From the NCBI RefSeq assembly GCF_002002925.1, contig NZ_CP019511.1, positions 1,550,001 to 1,614,000 on the forward strand: 64,000 bases of DNA, written 5' to 3'. The position numbers and the translations under genes are program-made. Shown one piece after another: positions 1 to 9,484 of this stretch (position 1 is its first letter; each line of letters opens with the position of its first letter). The notes beneath the pieces were generated by a model that did not search any database, had not been told where the DNA came from, and was given only the letters and a program-made list of their open reading frames with translations. Source of the stretch: Sphingomonas sp. LM7. Lineage in GTDB: Bacteria > Pseudomonadota > Alphaproteobacteria > Sphingomonadales > Sphingomonadaceae.

Positions 1-789
1 TGGCCGACGGCCGACGGCGACCGCCTCGTGCTCGGGCCCCCGATCATCCCGGTGCAGGAAAATCATCCGCCGCTGACCACGCGCAATCCGGCGTTCGAGC
101 TGGAATATTATCGCTGGGCGCTCGGCACGGCGCAGCGCTGGCGGGAACGCCGCGGCCTTGCGCGCAATGCGGAATGGGATCGCGTGATCGCCCGGCTCGC
201 CCCGCTTCCCGAGCGCGACGGGCTGTATCTGCCGGTCGAGACGGCGCCCGATTTCTGGAAGACCAGCGCTTCGGCCGCGTGCAGCCGCCATGCCACGCCG
301 CCGCGATGCCTCAACCGCGACCATCCTTCGTTTCTGATGGCCCATGGGCTGATCCCGGGGCGCGTCGATCCCGCGACGATGGGCCGCACGCTGGCGGCAA
401 CCGAAGCGCACTGGGATCTGCGCCAGACCTGGGGCTGGGACTTTCCCGTCATGGCGATGACTGCGGCGCGGCTCGGCGATCCGGACAAGGCCGTCGACTG
501 GCTGTTCCGCGACGTGCCCAATAATCGCTGGGGGGTGAGCGGGATGACGCCGCGGGTGCATCTGGAGGAAGAAAAGCAGCTGGTCGGGCCTGCCGCCGGG
601 AATGCGGGGCCGGGGCCGGACGGTCCTGGCTATGCCCGCGCAGCGGAAACCTACTTCCCGTCCAATGGCTCTTTGCTGCTTGCGGTGGGCATGATGGCAC
701 AGGGCTGGGACGGGTCGCAGGGACCCGCGCCGGGCTTTCCGCGGCAGGGCTGGAAAGTGCGCGCCGAAGGAATCACGCCGCTGCCCTGA
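1..789 (+). CDS. C-terminal part of a glycoside hydrolase (six-hairpin type), 5' truncated by window edge
   Basis: The frame is open from the first base, so the gene starts outside the window and about 262 C-terminal residues are visible. The text around FELEYYRWALGTAQRW, LNRDHPSFLMAHG, TWGWDFPVMAMTAARLG and the terminal SNGSLLLAVGMMAQGWDG is typical of large alpha/alpha-barrel (six-hairpin) glycosidases related to GH65/GH95; a more exact family cannot be set from this fragment. Its position beside L-fucose genes suggests a role in releasing fucose from glycans, which is inference. The 137 bp after the stop shows no clear gene. Confidence 0.6.
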   Translation, partial: WPTADGDRLVLGPPIIPVQENHPPLTTRNPAFELEYYRWALGTAQRWRERRGLARNAEWDRVIARLAPLPERDGLYLPVETAPDFWKTSASAACSRHATPPRCLNRDHPSFLMAHGLIPGRVDPATMGRTLAATEAHWDLRQTWGWDFPVMAMTAARLGDPDKAVDWLFRDVPNNRWGVSGMTPRVHLEEEKQLVGPAAGNAGPGPDGPGYARAAETYFPSNGSLLLAVGMMAQGWDGSQGPAPGFPRQGWKVRAEGITPLP

Positions 790-926
790 CTGTCCCAATC
801 CGGTGTAATGCGTACTGTTCGGCAGACCTATTCAGGAGTATGAAGGTTGGGCTCCGCAGGGTTCCCCCCTAAGGGGTGCGGTCGGGCGGCGTTTAACTCC
901 CTTTTCCGCCGTCCGGCCGTCCTGCG

Positions 927-1697
927 CTACAGTCGATAGAGCCGCCGCGCATTGGCGCCGAACACTGCGTCGTGATGCTCCGCGGGGATCAGCGATCGCG
1001 ACATTTCCAGCCAGTCGCTTAAGCTTGCGGCCAGGGTGATAACCGGCCAGTCGCTCCCCCAGAGCAGACGCCCGGGTCCGAAAGCGTGCCACAGCAATTC
1101 GGCTACTGCGGCGATCTCCGCGCTTTCCGTCACCAGTCCCGACAGCTTGCAATGCACGTTCGCGTGGCGGGCGATCGAGTCGATGGCGCGTTTCCATGAG
1201 TCGAAACCGGCGGAATCGGGCTTGGCGGCGTGATCGATGACGATGGCCAGGTCGGGATGCCGCACCGCCAGCCGGGCGAGCGCATCGAGGTGCTGCGGAC
1301 GGATCAGCGCGTCCAGCACCAGGCCCTGCGCCGCCATTGCGGCCAGCGCGGCATCGTTGGCGTGATCATACCAGTCCGCGGCGAGATCCTGGACCATCGG
1401 TCGCAAGCCCTTGAGGCATGGCTGCGCCGCCAGCGCCGCGACCTGTTGCAATGCGTCGGGCGCGGCGAGATCGGCCCAGCCGACGATACCGGCGATCAGC
1501 GGATCTTCGAGACCGAGCAGCCATTGCGTGTCGGCAGCGGCGGGCTGGCTCTGGACGAGCAACACGCCTTCGACCTGCCCTGTAGCGCGTCGATAGTCGG
1601 ATAGCGTGAAATCACGGTAGAGGGCGGGAAGATCGGAGCCGGGCCACGAGCAGCCATGCGCGCCGATCCGCCAGACATGCACATGCGCGTCGATCAA
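927..1697 (-). CDS. Amidohydrolase, probable L-fuconolactone hydrolase
   Basis: A 256-residue amidohydrolase-2 (COG3618) TIM-barrel protein. It starts MIDAHVHVW, the metal-binding HxH strand of the superfamily, and has VIDHAAKP in the middle and LLWGSDWPV near the end, the expected last metal aspartate motif. In this family and context it would hydrolyse L-fucono-1,5-lactone to L-fuconate in the cytosol. The start codon overlaps the stop of the fucP-like gene by 4 bp (ATGA), so the two are translationally coupled. No signal peptide is seen. Related lactonases act on other aldonolactones; the fucose assignment comes from the neighbours. Confidence 0.82.
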   Translation of the reverse strand: MIDAHVHVWRIGAHGCSWPGSDLPALYRDFTLSDYRRATGQVEGVLLVQSQPAAADTQWLLGLEDPLIAGIVGWADLAAPDALQQVAALAAQPCLKGLRPMVQDLAADWYDHANDAALAAMAAQGLVLDALIRPQHLDALARLAVRHPDLAIVIDHAAKPDSAGFDSWKRAIDSIARHANVHCKLSGLVTESAEIAAVAELLWHAFGPGRLLWGSDWPVITLAASLSDWLEMSRSLIPAEHHDAVFGANARRLYRL

Positions 1698-2995
1698 GCC
1701 CGCAGGGTCCCCACGCGCAGCGCGAACGCCAGGACGACGAGGAAGCAGCCCGCGGGCACCAGCATCGCCCAGAGGATCGACCCGCTGCTATCCGAGACAT
1801 AGCCCATCAGCGCGGTGAGCACGGCGCCGCCGATGATCGCCATCACCAGCAATGCGGCGGCAGACTTGGTGCGCCGGCCGAGCCCCGCCACTGATTCGGC
1901 GAAGATCGTCGGGTACATGATCGACATGAAGAAGCTGGTCGCGATCAGCGCGGCGACGCCGATGCTCCCGCCGATCGCGGTTGCGACGAGGCAGAGCAAG
2001 GCAGCGATGCCGGCAAAGCCCGCGAGCAGCGGCAGCGCGGCGACGCGGCCCATCAGCGCCGCACCGGCGAAGCGGCCGGCCATGAACAGCGCGAGCGACA
2101 GGGTGAGCCAGCCCGCGGCGCGATGCTCGCCGGTGCCGGGCACCGCGACTTGCGCATAGCGGATGAGATAGCTCCAGATCCCAACCTGCGCGCCGACATA
2201 GAAGAATTGCGCGGCGACGCCGAAGCGCAGGCGGCGCTCGCGCAGCACCGCGCGGAAATCATCGAGCGCGCCGACGCCTTCCTCCACGTCGCGCTCGGTC
2301 GCCACGGGAGGAAAACGGACGGTGCGGATCAGCACGGCCCAGCCGATCACCACGAAGGCGATGAGCAGATAAGGAAGCTGGAGCGCCGCGGCTTCGTCGG
2401 CACGCCATGCCGCGAGCGCGGCGGGGGTCATCGCCGCCATCTGTTCGGGGGTGACGGTAACGCCCGACAGGATGAGCTGGCTGCCCAGCACCACGCCGGC
2501 GATCGAGCCGAGCGGGTTGAACGCCTGGGCGAGGTTGAGCCGCTGCGCCGCGGTTTCCTCCGAGCCGAGCCGGGCGATGAGCGGGTTTGCGGAGGTCTCC
2601 AGAAAAGCGAGCCCGCTGGCGATGACGAACAGCGCGGCGAGGAAGAAGGGATAGCTCTGCGCACCCGCGGCCGGCCAGAACAGCAACGCGCCAAGCCCGT
2701 AGAGCCCAAGCCCGGTCAGCACCGCGGCGCGATACCCCCATGCCCGCATGAACAGCGCCGCGGGGATCGCGAGGCAGAAATAGCCGAGATAGAATGCCGA
2801 CTGCACAAGCCCGGCCTGGAAATCGCCGAGTGTGAACAGCTTGCGGAAATGCGGGATCAGCACGTCGTTGAGGTTGTTCGCCACGCCCCACAGGAAGAAC
2901 AAAGCGACGATCAGCGCGATCGGGAGCAGCCCGGCGGTGCCGCGGCGGCGTTGAGGCACATCCACGGGCGCAGCAAACGGCGTTCGGGCTTCCAT
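1694..2995 (-). CDS. fucP: L-fucose:H+ symporter, MFS family
   Basis: A 433-residue major-facilitator permease with about 12 hydrophobic segments. The N-terminal stretch FFLWGVANNLNDVLIPHF is the hallmark of the FucP group (the conserved Asn and Asp in helix 1 bind proton and sugar), and FLETSANPLIARLG with RLNLAQAFNPLGS also match FucP. I chose the ATG at 2995 because GGGGAGGA lies just upstream; the open frame runs further but without a good ribosome-binding site. It is co-transcribed with the downstream lactonase through an ATGA overlap and diverges from the IclR regulator. It imports L-fucose across the inner membrane; other 6-deoxyhexoses are possible substrates. Confidence 0.88.
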   Translation of the reverse strand: MEARTPFAAPVDVPQRRRGTAGLLPIALIVALFFLWGVANNLNDVLIPHFRKLFTLGDFQAGLVQSAFYLGYFCLAIPAALFMRAWGYRAAVLTGLGLYGLGALLFWPAAGAQSYPFFLAALFVIASGLAFLETSANPLIARLGSEETAAQRLNLAQAFNPLGSIAGVVLGSQLILSGVTVTPEQMAAMTPAALAAWRADEAAALQLPYLLIAFVVIGWAVLIRTVRFPPVATERDVEEGVGALDDFRAVLRERRLRFGVAAQFFYVGAQVGIWSYLIRYAQVAVPGTGEHRAAGWLTLSLALFMAGRFAGAALMGRVAALPLLAGFAGIAALLCLVATAIGGSIGVAALIATSFFMSIMYPTIFAESVAGLGRRTKSAAALLVMAIIGGAVLTALMGYVSDSSGSILWAMLVPAGCFLVVLAFALRVGTLRA

Positions 2996-3153
2996 GACGT
3001 CCTCCCCTGCGCGGCTCTCTGCGGAGCTTGCGCATATAAAAACATTCTTCACATGCGAATGCAATGCTGTGCCACTATCGCCTGCGTGCCCATCTTCATT
3101 CCGGGGCCGGCAACAGATACACGGTGCGGAGAAGAACGCCATGAGGGGGTGCC
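2996..3153. promoter_or_regulatory. Divergent control region between fucP and the IclR gene
   Basis: This 158-bp gap must hold both divergent promoters. An inverted repeat CATTC-N9-GAATG lies at 3043-3061, next to an AT-rich patch at 3034-3042 in otherwise GC-rich DNA. It is a candidate site for the adjacent IclR-type protein; this is inferred from position only. Confidence 0.4.
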
Positions 3154-3945
3154 GTGAAGAAGGCCGCTGACGACAAGAGCGAGATCGATTCGCGCTACCG
3201 GGCACCTGCGCTCGAAAAGGGGCTCGACATTCTCGAGCTGCTGGCGAGCGAGGCGCGGCCGATGACGCTTACGGCGATCGTCAACCGGCTGGCGCGCTCG
3301 CATGGCGAACTGTTCCGCATGGTCCAGGTGCTCGAATTCCGCGGCTATATCGAGCAGGACGCTTCGAACGAAGGGTATCGCCTCACCGACCGGCTGTTCT
3401 CGCTGGGCATGCAGCAGCCGCGCACGCGCAATTTGATCGAGGCAGCGCTGCCGGTGATGCGCCAGCTCGCGTCGAGCGTCGGGCAGTCGTGCCACCTCGC
3501 ACTGCACACCCAGGGCGAGATGGTGGTGGTGGCACGGATGGAATCGAGCGAGCAGCTCGGCTTCTCGGTGCGCGTCGGCTATCGCCGGCCGCTGGTGCAG
3601 GCGGCGTCGGGGCTGGTGCTCTACGCCTTCCAGCCCGAGGATGTCCGGCGGCGCTGGGAAAGCCTGCTCGCCCCCCAGCTTTCGGACGCCGAACTCGCCG
3701 AATTCCGCGCGCATGCCGACGAGATTCGCGAGCGCCAGGTCGAGATGACGCCGAGCAAGTTCGTCGCGGGCGTGACCGACATCTCGGCGCCGGTGATGCG
3801 CGGCGGGATGGCGGCGGCGGCGCTGACCGTGCCGTATCTCAAGAAGCTCCAGCCTTCGATTTCGCCCAAGGAGACTGGGGATCTGGTCCGGCTGGCGGCG
3901 ACGCAGATTTCCGAGCAGTTGGTCGAAGGCGACAGCCGGATCTAG
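3154..3945 (+). CDS. IclR-family transcriptional regulator of the fucose genes
   Basis: A 263-residue regulator. Residues about 17-80 form the winged helix-turn-helix (APALEKGLDILELLA, then a recognition helix around RSHGELFRMVQVLEFRGYI). The rest is the IclR ligand-binding domain (SVGQSCHLALHTQGEMVVVARMES, and VTDISAPVMRGG near the end). The start is GTG at 3154; an upstream ATG at 3141 is out of frame and soon stops. It is divergent from the permease-lactonase pair, so it probably senses fucose or a pathway intermediate and controls the surrounding operons. The effector is not deducible from sequence. Confidence 0.88.
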   Translation: MKKAADDKSEIDSRYRAPALEKGLDILELLASEARPMTLTAIVNRLARSHGELFRMVQVLEFRGYIEQDASNEGYRLTDRLFSLGMQQPRTRNLIEAALPVMRQLASSVGQSCHLALHTQGEMVVVARMESSEQLGFSVRVGYRRPLVQAASGLVLYAFQPEDVRRRWESLLAPQLSDAELAEFRAHADEIRERQVEMTPSKFVAGVTDISAPVMRGGMAAAALTVPYLKKLQPSISPKETGDLVRLAATQISEQLVEGDSRI

Positions 3946-4049
3946 CGCCGGAACGCAGGCGCCCGCTTTCGCTCCAGTTGCGGAAGCTCATTAATTTGGA
4001 TTGCCAGCGGGAATCGCCGCTCCTCCTAAGCAGTCGCCATTCCCCACCT

Positions 4050-4154
4050 GTCACCCCGGCCTTGTGCCGGGGTCCACCAAGCAGTGGGCGAGAAGCAAGA
4101 GGTGAGAGGCGCCCGCGTGCCGCACAGTGGACCCCGGCACAGGGCCGGGGTGAC
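4050..4154. repeat. REPIN-like pair of inverted palindromes (family A, copy 1)
   Basis: Two 28-29 bp palindromic units face each other. The left arm at 4050-4078 begins GTCACCCCGGCCTTG; the right arm at 4127-4154 ends GGGCCGGGGTGAC. Each arm can fold on itself (CCCCGGC with GCCGGGG), and the two pair with each other. The unit fills much of the 283-bp gap between the convergent IclR and SDR genes. A second copy with nearly identical arms is at 18151-18283. This is the structure of paired REP sequences. Confidence 0.85.
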
Positions 4155-4228
4155 GATGAAGTGGGCACGCAGAAGGCGAGCGGCAGCTAACCACCACTCC
4201 AGCCATCCGCGATACGTGCATCCAGGAC

Positions 4229-4960
4229 CTAAACCGTCCAGCCGCCGTCGATGACGTGGATCTGGCCGGTGGTGAAGGCGGAGTCGTCCGAGCCGAGATA
4301 GAGCGCCAATGCGGCGATCTCGTCCGCCTTGCCGAGCCGGCCCATCGGCTGGCGGGCGTTGAACGCGCGCAACGCGTTGTCGTAGTCGCCGGTGGCGCGC
4401 AGGCGCTCGTGGAGCGCGGGGGTATCGACGGTGCCGGGGCAGATCGCGTTGCAGCGGATGCCCTGCGCGACGTAGTCCGCGGCGACGGCCTTGGTGAGGC
4501 CGATCACCGCGGCCTTGGAGGCGCCATAGGCGAAGCGATTGGGCACGCCGGTGATCGTGCTGGCGACCGACGCCATGTTGACGATCGAGCTGCCCCCATT
4601 GGCCAGCATCTTCGGCAGCGCGGCGCGGATAAGGCGGTACATCGCGGTTACGTTGAGGTCGAACGAGGCCTGCCAGTCCTGCTCGCTGCAATCGAGGATC
4701 GTGCCCGCGGCGACCATGCCGGCGCAATTGAAGAGGATGTCGAGCGGCGGCGCCTCGGCGATCAGCGCCTCGACTGCCTGCGCGTCGCAGATATCGACGC
4801 GCCGCGGCACGCAGCCGTTCAGCATGGCGAGTGCCTCGGCGTCGCGATCTACTGCCCAGACCTGCGCGCCTTCGAGGAGGAAGCGTTCGGCGGTGGCGCG
4901 GCCGATGCCGTGCGCCGCACCGGTGATCATCGCCGTCTTGCCCGCGAGCCGTCCCGTCAT
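4229..4960 (-). CDS. SDR-family dehydrogenase, probable 2-keto-3-deoxy-L-fuconate dehydrogenase
   Basis: A 243-residue classical short-chain dehydrogenase. The NAD(P)-binding motif TGAAHGIG is at residues 13-20, the NNAG-like stretch NCAG near 78-81, and the catalytic residues Ser131, Tyr145 and Lys149 are present (YGASK). The protein ends in the usual IHVIDGGW motif. In the non-phosphorylative fucose pathway such an enzyme oxidises 2-keto-3-deoxy-L-fuconate to the 2,4-diketo acid. The start overlaps the stop of the upstream aldo/keto reductase by 4 bp. A sugar dehydrogenase acting on fucose itself is the main alternative. Confidence 0.82.
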   Translation of the reverse strand: MTGRLAGKTAMITGAAHGIGRATAERFLLEGAQVWAVDRDAEALAMLNGCVPRRVDICDAQAVEALIAEAPPLDILFNCAGMVAAGTILDCSEQDWQASFDLNVTAMYRLIRAALPKMLANGGSSIVNMASVASTITGVPNRFAYGASKAAVIGLTKAVAADYVAQGIRCNAICPGTVDTPALHERLRATGDYDNALRAFNARQPMGRLGKADEIAALALYLGSDDSAFTTGQIHVIDGGWTV

Positions 4961-6000
4961 GCCGTACGAACCTCTTGAGAGTTGAACCGGGTCGGGACCG
5001 GCGCATCGGCGCGCAACAGTCCTTCGAGCTTGAGTTCGGCCCAGAGCTGGGCGGGGATCGGCGCGGTGTAGCGCGCGATCGTATCGGCGACCTCGGCGGC
5101 GCTCGCCAGCCCGGGCACGACACTGGCGACCGCGGGATGCGCGAGCACGAACTGGAGCGCGGCGGCGCCCAGCGCGACTTGGTGCCGCGCGCAGACCGCT
5201 TCGAGGCGGCGCGCCTTGTCGATCACCGGCGCGGGCGCGGCCGCATAGTCATACCGCGCGTCGGCGTCTGGCCCCTGCCCCGCCAATATCCCGCTATTGT
5301 ATGGACCGCCGATCACGATCCCCGTGCCCGAGGCTTCGCAGCGCGGCAGCAGCGCGTCGAGCGCGCCTTGTTCGAGCAAGGTGTAGCGCCCGGCGAGGAG
5401 GATAAGGTCGAGCGGACCGCGGTCCAGCAGCTCGAGCGCGACTTCGCATTCGTTGACCCCGATGCCGAACGCAGCGATTGCGCCCTGATCGCGCAGCCGG
5501 GCGAGTGCGCGAAGGCCGCCGCCTTCGACCAGTTGCGCCAGCATCGCCGGATGGCGATCGCCATGAGTCAGCCGGCCGATATCGTGGACCAGCAGGATAT
5601 CGACCCGATCGACGCCGAGCCGAGTGAGACTCGCCTCGTGCGCGCGGAGCACGCCTTCATAGGAATAGTCGTAGACCGGCGCATAGGGTTCGGACGAGCG
5701 GAAGCCGTGGCGTTCCTCGGGCAGCGCGGCGTCGGCGACCGGTTCGAGCAGGCGGCCGACTTTGGTCGAGACGATCGCGTGTTCGCCGCGCAGCCCGACG
5801 CCGAGCCGCGCCTCGGCAAGGCCAAAACCGTAATAGGGCGCCGTGTCGGCGAAGCGCATGCCCGCGGCGAGCGCGGCGGCGATCGTGGCCGCGGCATCGG
5901 CATCGGATACCGCCCGAAACAGGTTGCCCAGCGGCGCCGTGCCGAAGCCGAGTTCCGGCAAGTGCAGGCTCGTGTTTCCCAACCGACGCGACGCGATCAT
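4957..6000 (-). CDS. Aldo/keto reductase, probable L-fucose (D-threo-aldose) dehydrogenase
   Basis: A 347-residue aldo/keto reductase. The catalytic tetrad motifs are visible: FADTAPYYGFG (Asp and Tyr), IVSTKVGR (Lys) and LLVHDIGR (His). Members of this subgroup oxidise L-fucose or L-galactose to the 1,5-lactone with NAD(P)+. The start at 6000 overlaps the stop of the upstream mutarotase (ATGA), and its own stop overlaps the SDR start, giving a tight three-gene operon. I used the internal ATG at 6000 rather than the longer open frame because MIASRRLGNT is the natural family N-terminus. Confidence 0.83.
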   Translation of the reverse strand: MIASRRLGNTSLHLPELGFGTAPLGNLFRAVSDADAAATIAAALAAGMRFADTAPYYGFGLAEARLGVGLRGEHAIVSTKVGRLLEPVADAALPEERHGFRSSEPYAPVYDYSYEGVLRAHEASLTRLGVDRVDILLVHDIGRLTHGDRHPAMLAQLVEGGGLRALARLRDQGAIAAFGIGVNECEVALELLDRGPLDLILLAGRYTLLEQGALDALLPRCEASGTGIVIGGPYNSGILAGQGPDADARYDYAAAPAPVIDKARRLEAVCARHQVALGAAALQFVLAHPAVASVVPGLASAAEVADTIARYTAPIPAQLWAELKLEGLLRADAPVPTRFNSQEVRTA

Positions 6001-6332
6001 TCGCCGGCTCCGAAAGTGAAGATGCGCTGCATCGGCACCCATTTCTCGTCCGGGCCGGCATGGGGAAGCGCACGCTGGAAGCGCCACATCAACGCCTCCC
6101 ATTCGTCGATCTCGGGCGGGGTTTCGACGGCGCGGGGATAATCGTCCGCCACCTCGGCGATCATCACCATGCGATCGCCGGTGCGCCAGATTTCCATCGC
6201 CTCGACGCCCTGCGCGCGCAGAAACGCCAGCACCGCCGGCCAGACCGCATTGGGGGCATGCCGCGCCTCATACTCGGCAATCAGCGCGGCATCATCGACC
6301 AAATCGAGCGCGAAACATTGCCGCCGTACCAT
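5997..6332 (-). CDS. L-fucose / L-rhamnose mutarotase family protein
   Basis: A 111-residue protein of the RhaM-type mutarotase family (DUF718). The signature Tyr-x3-His (AEYEARH, Tyr21 and His25) and the later WEALMWRFQ and WVPMQRIF segments match RhaM catalytic and dimer positions. It interconverts sugar anomers and so feeds the dehydrogenase encoded next. The ATG at 6332 follows GGGGAGGGG. It is the first gene of the mutarotase - dehydrogenase - SDR operon, divergent from fuconate dehydratase. Fucose rather than rhamnose is inferred from the operon. Confidence 0.85.
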   Translation of the reverse strand: MVRRQCFALDLVDDAALIAEYEARHAPNAVWPAVLAFLRAQGVEAMEIWRTGDRMVMIAEVADDYPRAVETPPEIDEWEALMWRFQRALPHAGPDEKWVPMQRIFTFGAGE

Positions 6333-6553
6333 TGCCCCTCCCCTTGCCTGCGGTTCACCGCTCGCTTGGCGCCACTTATCACAACAGGAAACTTGCGCCA
6401 CACGCAATTCCCACCTATGAAAATCATAATCATCTGCAAACATGCAGTGCAAGGTCCGGACGATTGGACCGTGCGGGAGGGGGCAGCGGGATCGATGGCT
6501 GAGAAGGCGCGTGCGAAAAGCCGAAATGCGGGTCGGGAGGCCGCTGACGCCGC
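6333..6553. promoter_or_regulatory. Divergent promoter region of the two fucose operons
   Basis: A 221-bp gap that must contain the promoters for the mutarotase operon (left) and the fuconate dehydratase operon (right). The stretch 6395-6450 is distinctly AT-rich compared with the neighbourhood. I could not define a convincing common operator with the fucP region. Confidence 0.4.
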
Positions 6554-7858
6554 GTGACGATCATCCGTACTTTGCGCGTGCTCGACGTCCGCTTCCCGAC
6601 GTCGCAACTGCTCGACGGCTCGGACGCGATGAACCCGGACCCCGATTATTCGGCAGCCTATTGCGTGCTGGAAACCGACGAACCGGGATTGGAAGGCCAT
6701 GGGCTGACCTTCACGATCGGACGCGGCAACGATATCGTCTGCGCGGCGATTGAGGCGCTGGCGCCGCTGGTCGAAGGGCTCGATCTCGACTGGATCCGCG
6801 ACGACGGCGCGCGTTTCTGGCGGCACGTAACCGGGGACAGCCAGCTGCGCTGGATCGGGCCGGAAAAAGGGGTGATCCACCTCGCCACCGGCGCCGTGGT
6901 CAATGCCGTGTGGGACCTGCTGGCCAAGGCAGCGGACAAGCCGTTGTGGCAGCTGATCGGCGAGATGTCGCCCGCCGAGCTGATCGGGCTGATCGACTTT
7001 CGCTATATCACCGATTGCATCACGCCCGAAGAGGGTCTCGCACTGCTGGAGACGCGCGCGGCGGGCAAGGCCGAGCGCTTCGCGACGCTACGCGCCGACG
7101 GCTATCCGGCCTACACCACGTCGGCGGGGTGGCTCGGCTATTCGGATGCCAAGCTCGAACGGCTGTGCCGCGAGGCGGTGGCGCAGGGCTTCGAGCATGT
7201 GAAATTGAAGGTAGGGCGCTCGGTGGACGACGATATCCGTCGCGCGACGATCGCCCGCGAAGTGCTCGGCCCCGAGCGGAAACTGATGATCGACGCCAAC
7301 CAGGTCTGGGAAGTCGATCAGGCGATCCGCCATCTTCATGCGCTCGCCTTTGCCGACCCGTGGTTCATCGAGGAGCCGACCAGCCCCGACGATGTCGAGG
7401 GGCATCGCGCGATCCGCGAGGCGGTCCGCCCGCTGCGTGTCGCGACCGGCGAGATGTGCCAGAACCGGGTGGTCTTCAAACAGTTCATCATGCGCGGCGC
7501 GATCGATGTGGTGCAGATCGACGCGTGTCGGCTGGGCGGAGTCAACGAAGTGCTAGCCGTGCTGCTGATGGCGGCGAAATACGATCTGCCGGTGTGCCCG
7601 CATGCCGGTGGCGTGGGCCTGTGCGAGTATGTCCAGCATCTCGCGATGATCGACTATCTCGCCTTTGCGGGCACGATGGACGGGCGCGTGATCGAATATG
7701 TCGACCATCTCCACGAGCATTTCATCGAGCCATGCCTAGTGGAGCGCGGCGCCTATCGCGCGCCGACCGCGCCGGGCTTTTCGATCGAGATGAAGGCATC
7801 GAGCCTCGCGACTTTCGGCTATCGCAAGCAGATGTTGGCGGCGGACGCAGCCGAATAG
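6554..7858 (+). CDS. fucD: L-fuconate dehydratase (enolase superfamily)
   Basis: A 434-residue protein with the full residue set of Xanthomonas FucD, shifted by one position: the K-x-K pair at Lys217/Lys219 (VKLKVG), metal ligands Asp247 (IDANQ), Glu273 (EEPT) and Glu300 (ATGE), the dyad Asp323 and His350 (CPHAGG), and Glu381. It dehydrates L-fuconate to 2-keto-3-deoxy-L-fuconate using Mg2+. The start is GTG at 6554. It is followed after 8 bp by a secreted glycoside hydrolase, so the two probably form an operon. The family assignment is firm because the length and the spacing of all ligands are conserved. Confidence 0.93.
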   Translation: MTIIRTLRVLDVRFPTSQLLDGSDAMNPDPDYSAAYCVLETDEPGLEGHGLTFTIGRGNDIVCAAIEALAPLVEGLDLDWIRDDGARFWRHVTGDSQLRWIGPEKGVIHLATGAVVNAVWDLLAKAADKPLWQLIGEMSPAELIGLIDFRYITDCITPEEGLALLETRAAGKAERFATLRADGYPAYTTSAGWLGYSDAKLERLCREAVAQGFEHVKLKVGRSVDDDIRRATIAREVLGPERKLMIDANQVWEVDQAIRHLHALAFADPWFIEEPTSPDDVEGHRAIREAVRPLRVATGEMCQNRVVFKQFIMRGAIDVVQIDACRLGGVNEVLAVLLMAAKYDLPVCPHAGGVGLCEYVQHLAMIDYLAFAGTMDGRVIEYVDHLHEHFIEPCLVERGAYRAPTAPGFSIEMKASSLATFGYRKQMLAADAAE

Positions 7859-7866
7859 GAGGATAT

Positions 7867-9465
7867 ATGAAGCGAGTGGTCGGGTTGCTGGCAGCGCTGC
7901 TGCTCGCCCTCCCCGCGGCGGCGCAGGACGTGCCGAGCATCGTCTCGAAGGGCGGGCGGCATGCGCTGATCGTCGATGGCGCGCCGTTCCTGATGCTCGC
8001 CGCCCAGGTCAACAATTCGAGCAACTATCCCGCCGCCTTGCCCAAGGTGTGGCCGGTGATCGACCAGCTTCAGGCCAACACGCTCCAGGTGCCGATCGCG
8101 TGGGAGCAGATCGAGCCGGTGGAAGGCAGGTTCGACTTCTCGTTCGTCGATACGCTGCTGGCGCAGGCACGCGAGCATGACGTGCGGCTGGTGCTGTTGT
8201 GGTTCGCGACATGGAAGAACACCGGGACGGCCTATGCGCCGGGCTGGGTGAAGAAGGACAACAAGCGCTTTCCGCGGATGATCGGCCGCGAGGGCAAGGC
8301 GCATTATGCCTTCACCCCGCTGGCGAAATCGACGCTGGAGGCGGACAAGAAGGCGTTCGTCGCCCTGATGCGGCGCCTGCGCGAGACCGATCCGCAGAAC
8401 ACCGTGATCATGATGCAGGTGCAGAATGAGCCGGGCACCTATAGCAGCGCGCGCGATCATTCGGCGGCGGCGGACACGCTGTTCGCGGGCCCGGTGCCGG
8501 CGGCTTTGTTGAAACAGACCGGGAAGCGGCCGGGAAGTTGGGCGCAGGTCTATGGCCGCGATGCCGAGCTGTTCTTCCACAGCTGGCATGTCGCCAGCTA
8601 CATCGATGCGATCGCCGCGGCGGGCAAGGCAGTCAAGCCGCTGCCGATGTACGCCAATGCCGCGCTGACGGGCAGCCCGTTCGGCTGGCAGGATCCCAAC
8701 ACCTATGCCAGCGGCGGCCCGGCGCACACGGTGATCGACGTGTACAAGGCCGCGGCGCCGCATCTCGAGCTGGTCGGGCCCGACATCTACAATCCCGATC
8801 ACAAGGCATATCTAGGCTTTCTCGACGCCTATGCGCGGGCGGACAATGCGCTGTTCGTGCCCGAGACGGGGAATGCGCGGAGCTATGCGCGGTACTTCTT
8901 CCCGACGATCGGGCGCGGCGCGATCGGCTGGTCGGTGTTCGGGATGGACGCGAGCGGCTATTCGAACTTCCCGCTGGGCGCGCCGAAGCTCGACGCGGCG
9001 ACGATCGACTTGTTCGCGCGGAACTACCGGCTGTTCCGGCCGATGCAGCGCGAATGGGCCCGGCTGGCGTTCGAAAGCGAAGTCTGGGGCGTCGCCGAAC
9101 CAACCGATCCCGAGGCAAAGCACAGCCAGACGCTCGACCTCGGCGCGTACAAGGCAACCGTTACGTTCGGGCGGCACCAGTTCGGGTTTGAAGCCCCCAC
9201 GGGCAATGCCGAGCCGCTCGGCGGGATGGCGGTCGCGCGGCTGGGGCCGGATGAATTCCTGGTCACTGGCTTCGATGCGCGGATCGAATTCGCGTTGACG
9301 AAGCCGGGCAATCATAATCTGATGTTCGACCGCGTCGAGGAAGGCCATTTCGCCGACGGCAAATGGGTGTTCGAGCGAGTGTGGAACGGTGACCAGACCG
9401 ATTACGGGCTGAACTTCACCGGGCAGCCGCAGGTGCTCAAGGTGAAGCTGGCGACGTGGCCGTGA
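7867..9465 (+). CDS. Secreted GH42/GH35-like beta-galactosidase family protein with DUF5597-type C-terminus
   Basis: A 532-residue protein with a clear signal peptide (hydrophobic residues 4-18, cleavage after ALPAAAQ). The clan GH-A barrel shows the acid/base glutamate Glu188 in [11 protein letters not shown] and the likely nucleophile Glu333 in FVPETGN. The last 170 residues look like the beta-rich DUF5597 domain found on such enzymes. It probably cleaves terminal galactose in the periplasm or outside the cell. It begins 8 bp after fucD, linking it to fucose-containing glycans such as xyloglucan or galactofucans; the exact substrate is inference. Confidence 0.8.
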   Translation: MKRVVGLLAALLLALPAAAQDVPSIVSKGGRHALIVDGAPFLMLAAQVNNSSNYPAALPKVWPVIDQLQANTLQVPIAWEQIEPVEGRFDFSFVDTLLAQAREHDVRLVLLWFATWKNTGTAYAPGWVKKDNKRFPRMIGREGKAHYAFTPLAKSTLEADKKAFVALMRRLRETDPQNTVIMMQVQNEPGTYSSARDHSAAADTLFAGPVPAALLKQTGKRPGSWAQVYGRDAELFFHSWHVASYIDAIAAAGKAVKPLPMYANAALTGSPFGWQDPNTYASGGPAHTVIDVYKAAAPHLELVGPDIYNPDHKAYLGFLDAYARADNALFVPETGNARSYARYFFPTIGRGAIGWSVFGMDASGYSNFPLGAPKLDAATIDLFARNYRLFRPMQREWARLAFESEVWGVAEPTDPEAKHSQTLDLGAYKATVTFGRHQFGFEAPTGNAEPLGGMAVARLGPDEFLVTGFDARIEFALTKPGNHNLMFDRVEEGHFADGKWVFERVWNGDQTDYGLNFTGQPQVLKVKLATWP

Positions 9466-9484
9466 ACTGACAAGGAGCGACGTG

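Noticed and set aside
790..926. Possible small gene or terminator between the glycosidase fragment and the lactonase
   Set aside because: Only a weak CCCCCT/AGGGG stem is visible and no frame has a good start, so nothing is reported.
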